A DNA stretch of 64,000 nt from Amycolatopsis sp. FBCC-B4732. Lineage in GTDB: Bacteria > Actinomycetota > Actinomycetes > Mycobacteriales > Pseudonocardiaceae. Positions 61,122 to 64,000 of this stretch are shown piece by piece. Position 1 is the first letter of the stretch. The number at the start of each line of letters is the position of its first letter. Below the pieces are notes generated by a model. It ran no database searches. It was not told the DNA's origin and saw only the letters and a program-made list of their open reading frames with translations. The position numbers and the translations under genes were made by a program. Location: the NCBI RefSeq assembly GCF_023008405.1, contig NZ_CP095376.1:7482501-7546500 (forward strand), read 5' to 3'.

Positions 61122-64000
61122 TCAGTGCACGACGTCGTCCACCGAGGGCGACTCGTTGCGGGACAGGTTGATGCCCAGGTTGGCCGCGGCGCGCTCGAGG
61201 TCCTCGTCGTCGGAGTCGCGCATCTCGATGGCCGCACCGTCGCTGGAGAGCACCTCGACGTTCAGGCACAGCGACTGGAGCTCCTTGAGGAGCACCTTGA
61301 ACGACTCCGGGATGCCCGGCTCGGGGATGTTCTCCCCCTTGACGATGGCCTCGTACACCTTGACGCGGCCGACCACGTCGTCCGACTTGATCGTCAGCAG
61401 CTCCTGCAGCGTGTAGGCAGCGCCGTACGCCTGCATCGCCCAGCACTCCATCTCACCGAAGCGCTGGCCACCGAACTGCGCCTTACCACCCAGCGGCTGC
61501 TGCGTGATCATCGAGTACGGACCGGTGGAGCGGGCGTGGATCTTGTCGTCGACCAGGTGGTGCAGCTTCAGGATGTACATGTAGCCGACCGCGACCGGGT
61601 ACGGGTACGGCTCGCCGGAGCGGCCGTCCAGCAGGGTCGCCTTGCCGTTCTCCTTGACCATGCGCTCGCCGTCGCGGTTCGGCTTGGTCGCCCCGAGCAG
61701 CCCGGTGAGCTCCTCTTCCTTCGCGCCGTCGAACACCGGGGTCGCGGTGTTCGTGCCGGGCGCGACGTCGTAGAGCTCCTCGTTGAGGTTCTTCGCCCAG
61801 TCCGGGTCGCCCTCGATCGTCCAGCCCTGCGAGGCCAGCCAGCCCAGGTGCAGCTCGAGGATCTGGCCGATGTTCATCCGTCGCGGCACACCGTGCGTGT
61901 TCAGGATGATGTCGACCGGGGTGCCGTCCTCCATGAACGGCATGTCCTCGACCGGCAGGATCTTGCCGATGACGCCCTTGTTGCCGTGGCGGCCGGCGAG
62001 CTTGTCGCCCGGCTGGATCTTGCGCTTCTGGGCCACGTAGACGCGGACCAGCTCGTTGACGCCCGGGGGCAGCTCGTCGTCGTCCTCGCGCGAGAACACG
62101 CGGATGCCGATGACCTTGCCGGTCTCGCCGTGCGGCACCTTCAGCGAGGTGTCGCGGACTTCGCGGGCCTTCTCGCCGAAGATCGCGCGGAGCAGGCGCT
62201 CTTCCGGCGTCAGCTCGGTCTCGCCCTTCGGCGTGACCTTGCCGACCAGGATGTCGCCGTCGCGGACCTCGGCACCGATGCGGATGATGCCGCGCTCGTC
62301 GAGGTCGGCCAGGACCTCCTCGGAGACGTTCGGGATGTCCCGGGTGATCTCCTCGGCGCCCAGCTTGGTGTCGCGGGCGTCGATCTCGTGCTCCTCGATG
62401 TGGATCGACGTCAAGACGTCGTCCTGCACCAGGCGCTCCGAGAGGATGATCGCGTCCTCGTAGTTGTGGCCCTCCCACGGCATGACCGCGACGAGCAGGT
62501 TCTTGCCGAGCGCCATCTCACCGTTTTCGGTGGACGGGCCGTCGGCGATGACCTGACCCTGCTCGACCCGGTCACCCTCGTTGACGATCGGGCGGTGGTT
62601 GAAGCAGGTGCCGTGGTTGGAGCGGCGGAACTTGTACAGTCCGTAGCTCTTCCGCGTGCCGTCGTCGTGCATGATCGTGATCAGGTCCGCCGAGAGCTCC
62701 TCGACGATGCCGGACTGCTCGGCGACGAGCACGTCACCGGCGTCGACCGCGGCGCGCAGCTCCACACCCGTGCCCACGTACGGGGCCTGGTTGCGCAGCA
62801 GCGGCACGGCCTGGCGCTGCATGTTCGCACCCATCAGGGCGCGGTTCGCGTCGTCGTGCTCGAGGAACGGGATCATCGCCGTCGCGACCGAGACCATCTG
62901 CCGCGGCGAGACGTCCATGTAGTCGATGTCGAGCGGGTCGATCAGCTCGACCTCGCCGCCCTTGCGGCGGGCCATGACCCGGTCTTCGACGAAGGTGCCG
63001 TCGTCCGAGATCGGCGCGTTGGCCTGGGCCTTGACGTACCGGTCCTCTTCGTCCGCGGTCAGGTAGTCGACCTGGTCGGTGACCCGGCCCTCGACGACCT
63101 TGCGGTACGGCGTCTCGATGAAGCCGAACGGGTTGACCCGCGCGTACGAGCAGAGCGAGCCGATCAGGCCGATGTTCGGGCCTTCCGGCGTCTCGATCGG
63201 GCACATGCGGCCGTAGTGCGACGGGTGGACGTCCCGGACCTCCATGCCGGCGCGCTCACGGGACAGACCACCCGGGCCGAGGGCCGACAGACGACGCTTG
63301 TGCGTCAGGCCCGACAGCGGGTTGTTCTGGTCCATGAACTGCGACAGCTGCGAGGTGCCGAAGAACTCCTTGATCGCCGCGCCGATCGGGCGGATGTTGA
63401 TCAGGGTCTGCGGCGTGATCGCCTCGACGTCCTGCGTGGTCATGCGCTCGCGCACGACGCGCTCGGTGCGGGAGAGGCCGACCCGGATCTGGTTCTGGAT
63501 CAGCTCGCCGACCGTGCGCAGGCGCCGGTTGCCGAAGTGGTCGATGTCGTCGGTCTCGACCGGGATCTCGGTGCCGTTCTGCGCGTCCATCTTGTCCTCG
63601 CCGGCGTGCAGCCGGACCAGGTACTCGATGGTCGTGACGATGTCCTCTTCGGTCAGCGTCCCGGTGTCGTAGGCCGTCGACAGGCCGAGCTTCTTGTTGA
63701 CCTTGTATCGGCCGACCTTGGCCAGGTCGTAGCGCTTCGCCTTGAAGAACAGGTTCTCCAGCAGGGTCTGCGCGCTCTCCTTGGTGGGGGGTTCGCCCGG
63801 GCGCAGCTTGCGGTAGATGTCGAGCAGGGCCTCGTCGGTGCCGGCCGTGTGGTCCTTCTCGAGGGTGGCCAGCAGCGTCTCCGAGAAGGAGAAGCGCTCG
63901 CGGATCGCCTCGGTGGTCCACCCCAGCGCCTTCAGCAGCACGGTGACCGGCTGGCGGCGCTTGCGGTCGATGCGGACACCGACGGTGTCGCGCTTGTCGA
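61122..64000 (-). CDS. rpoB: RNA polymerase subunit beta, 5' end beyond the window
   Basis: About 959 codons are present, running in frame to the last base, so the N-terminal part is missing. The rifampicin-binding region (about 63270-63360: [28 protein letters not shown]) has the sensitive wild-type residues, and the following [32 protein letters not shown] is the invariant block. The C-terminus ends [36 protein letters not shown]. Confidence 0.98.
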   Translation of the reverse strand, partial: DKRDTVGVRIDRKRRQPVTVLLKALGWTTEAIRERFSFSETLLATLEKDHTAGTDEALLDIYRKLRPGEPPTKESAQTLLENLFFKAKRYDLAKVGRYKVNKKLGLSTAYDTGTLTEEDIVTTIEYLVRLHAGEDKMDAQNGTEIPVETDDIDHFGNRRLRTVGELIQNQIRVGLSRTERVVRERMTTQDVEAITPQTLINIRPIGAAIKEFFGTSQLSQFMDQNNPLSGLTHKRRLSALGPGGLSRERAGMEVRDVHPSHYGRMCPIETPEGPNIGLIGSLCSYARVNPFGFIETPYRKVVEGRVTDQVDYLTADEEDRYVKAQANAPISDDGTFVEDRVMARRKGGEVELIDPLDIDYMDVSPRQMVSVATAMIPFLEHDDANRALMGANMQRQAVPLLRNQAPYVGTGVELRAAVDAGDVLVAEQSGIVEELSADLITIMHDDGTRKSYGLYKFRRSNHGTCFNHRPIVNEGDRVEQGQVIADGPSTENGEMALGKNLLVAVMPWEGHNYEDAIILSERLVQDDVLTSIHIEEHEIDARDTKLGAEEITRDIPNVSEEVLADLDERGIIRIGAEVRDGDILVGKVTPKGETELTPEERLLRAIFGEKAREVRDTSLKVPHGETGKVIGIRVFSREDDDELPPGVNELVRVYVAQKRKIQPGDKLAGRHGNKGVIGKILPVEDMPFMEDGTPVDIILNTHGVPRRMNIGQILELHLGWLASQGWTIEGDPDWAKNLNEELYDVAPGTNTATPVFDGAKEEELTGLLGATKPNRDGERMVKENGKATLLDGRSGEPYPYPVAVGYMYILKLHHLVDDKIHARSTGPYSMITQQPLGGKAQFGGQRFGEMECWAMQAYGAAYTLQELLTIKSDDVVGRVKVYEAIVKGENIPEPGIPESFKVLLKELQSLCLNVEVLSSDGAAIEMRDSDDEDLERAAANLGINLSRNESPSVDDVVH

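Overview
This window is chromosomal DNA of a very GC-rich actinobacterium. The best fit is the order Pseudonocardiales, and Amycolatopsis or a close relative is my inference. Three things point there: the strong G/C bias at third codon positions with many GTG and TTG starts, one unbroken block from rpoB to glmM that holds nearly all the ribosomal-protein genes, and a type VII secretion (T7SS, ESX) locus set between truA and rplM, where Mycobacterium tuberculosis carries ESX-4. I see no rRNA, tRNA, CRISPR array, insertion sequence or phage gene.

Layout by coordinate. 1-1002: the end of a short cytochrome P450-like gene, convergent with glmM (1028-2362). 2484-3493: rpsI and rplM. 3754-5393: a lipoprotein and a DUF4333-type membrane protein. 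5536-22141: a complete ESX-4-like T7SS. One minus-strand arm reads eccC, an Hsp70-like/T7SS-associated fusion, a small basic protein and two WXG100 genes. A plus-strand arm reads eccD and mycP. Next come two WXG100-like partner genes and eccB on the minus strand, then eccE and a coupled unknown gene on the plus strand. EccE and this coupled gene are absent from mycobacterial ESX-4.

22188-45882, all on the minus strand, is the translation block. In transcription order it reads rpsL-rpsG-fusA-tuf, then the S10/spc run rpsJ to rplO, a proline-rich membrane protein, secY-adk-map, infA-rpmJ-rpsM-[61-codon ORF]-rpsK-rpsD-rpoA-rplQ-truA. Most junctions are ATGA, GTGA, TGATG or TAATG overlaps, so translation is tightly coupled. 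The rpsL and rpsJ leaders share a 17-nt sequence, and related hairpins lie upstream of infA and secY.

46572-56813 is an accessory island between the str operon and rpoBC. It carries a 51-aa small gene, a four-gene plus-strand cassette that looks like a T7SS substrate or effector module (46884-49606), a small membrane protein, a GNAT acetyltransferase, a minus-strand set (MmpS-like protein, two small exported peptides, a large membrane protein), a secreted SBP56-like beta-propeller, a zinc-ribbon protein and a VanX-like D-Ala-D-Ala dipeptidase.

57117-64000 holds rpoC and the truncated rpoB. Two repeat families recur at gene ends: long hairpins with shared GTCGTGAGTG/CACTCACGAC arms, and clustered imperfect palindromes around GTGAACGA/TCGTTCAC. 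The T7SS apparatus and the distant substrate cassette probably act together: the cassette encodes WXG100-like proteins with YxxxD/E-type tails but no secretion machinery of its own.
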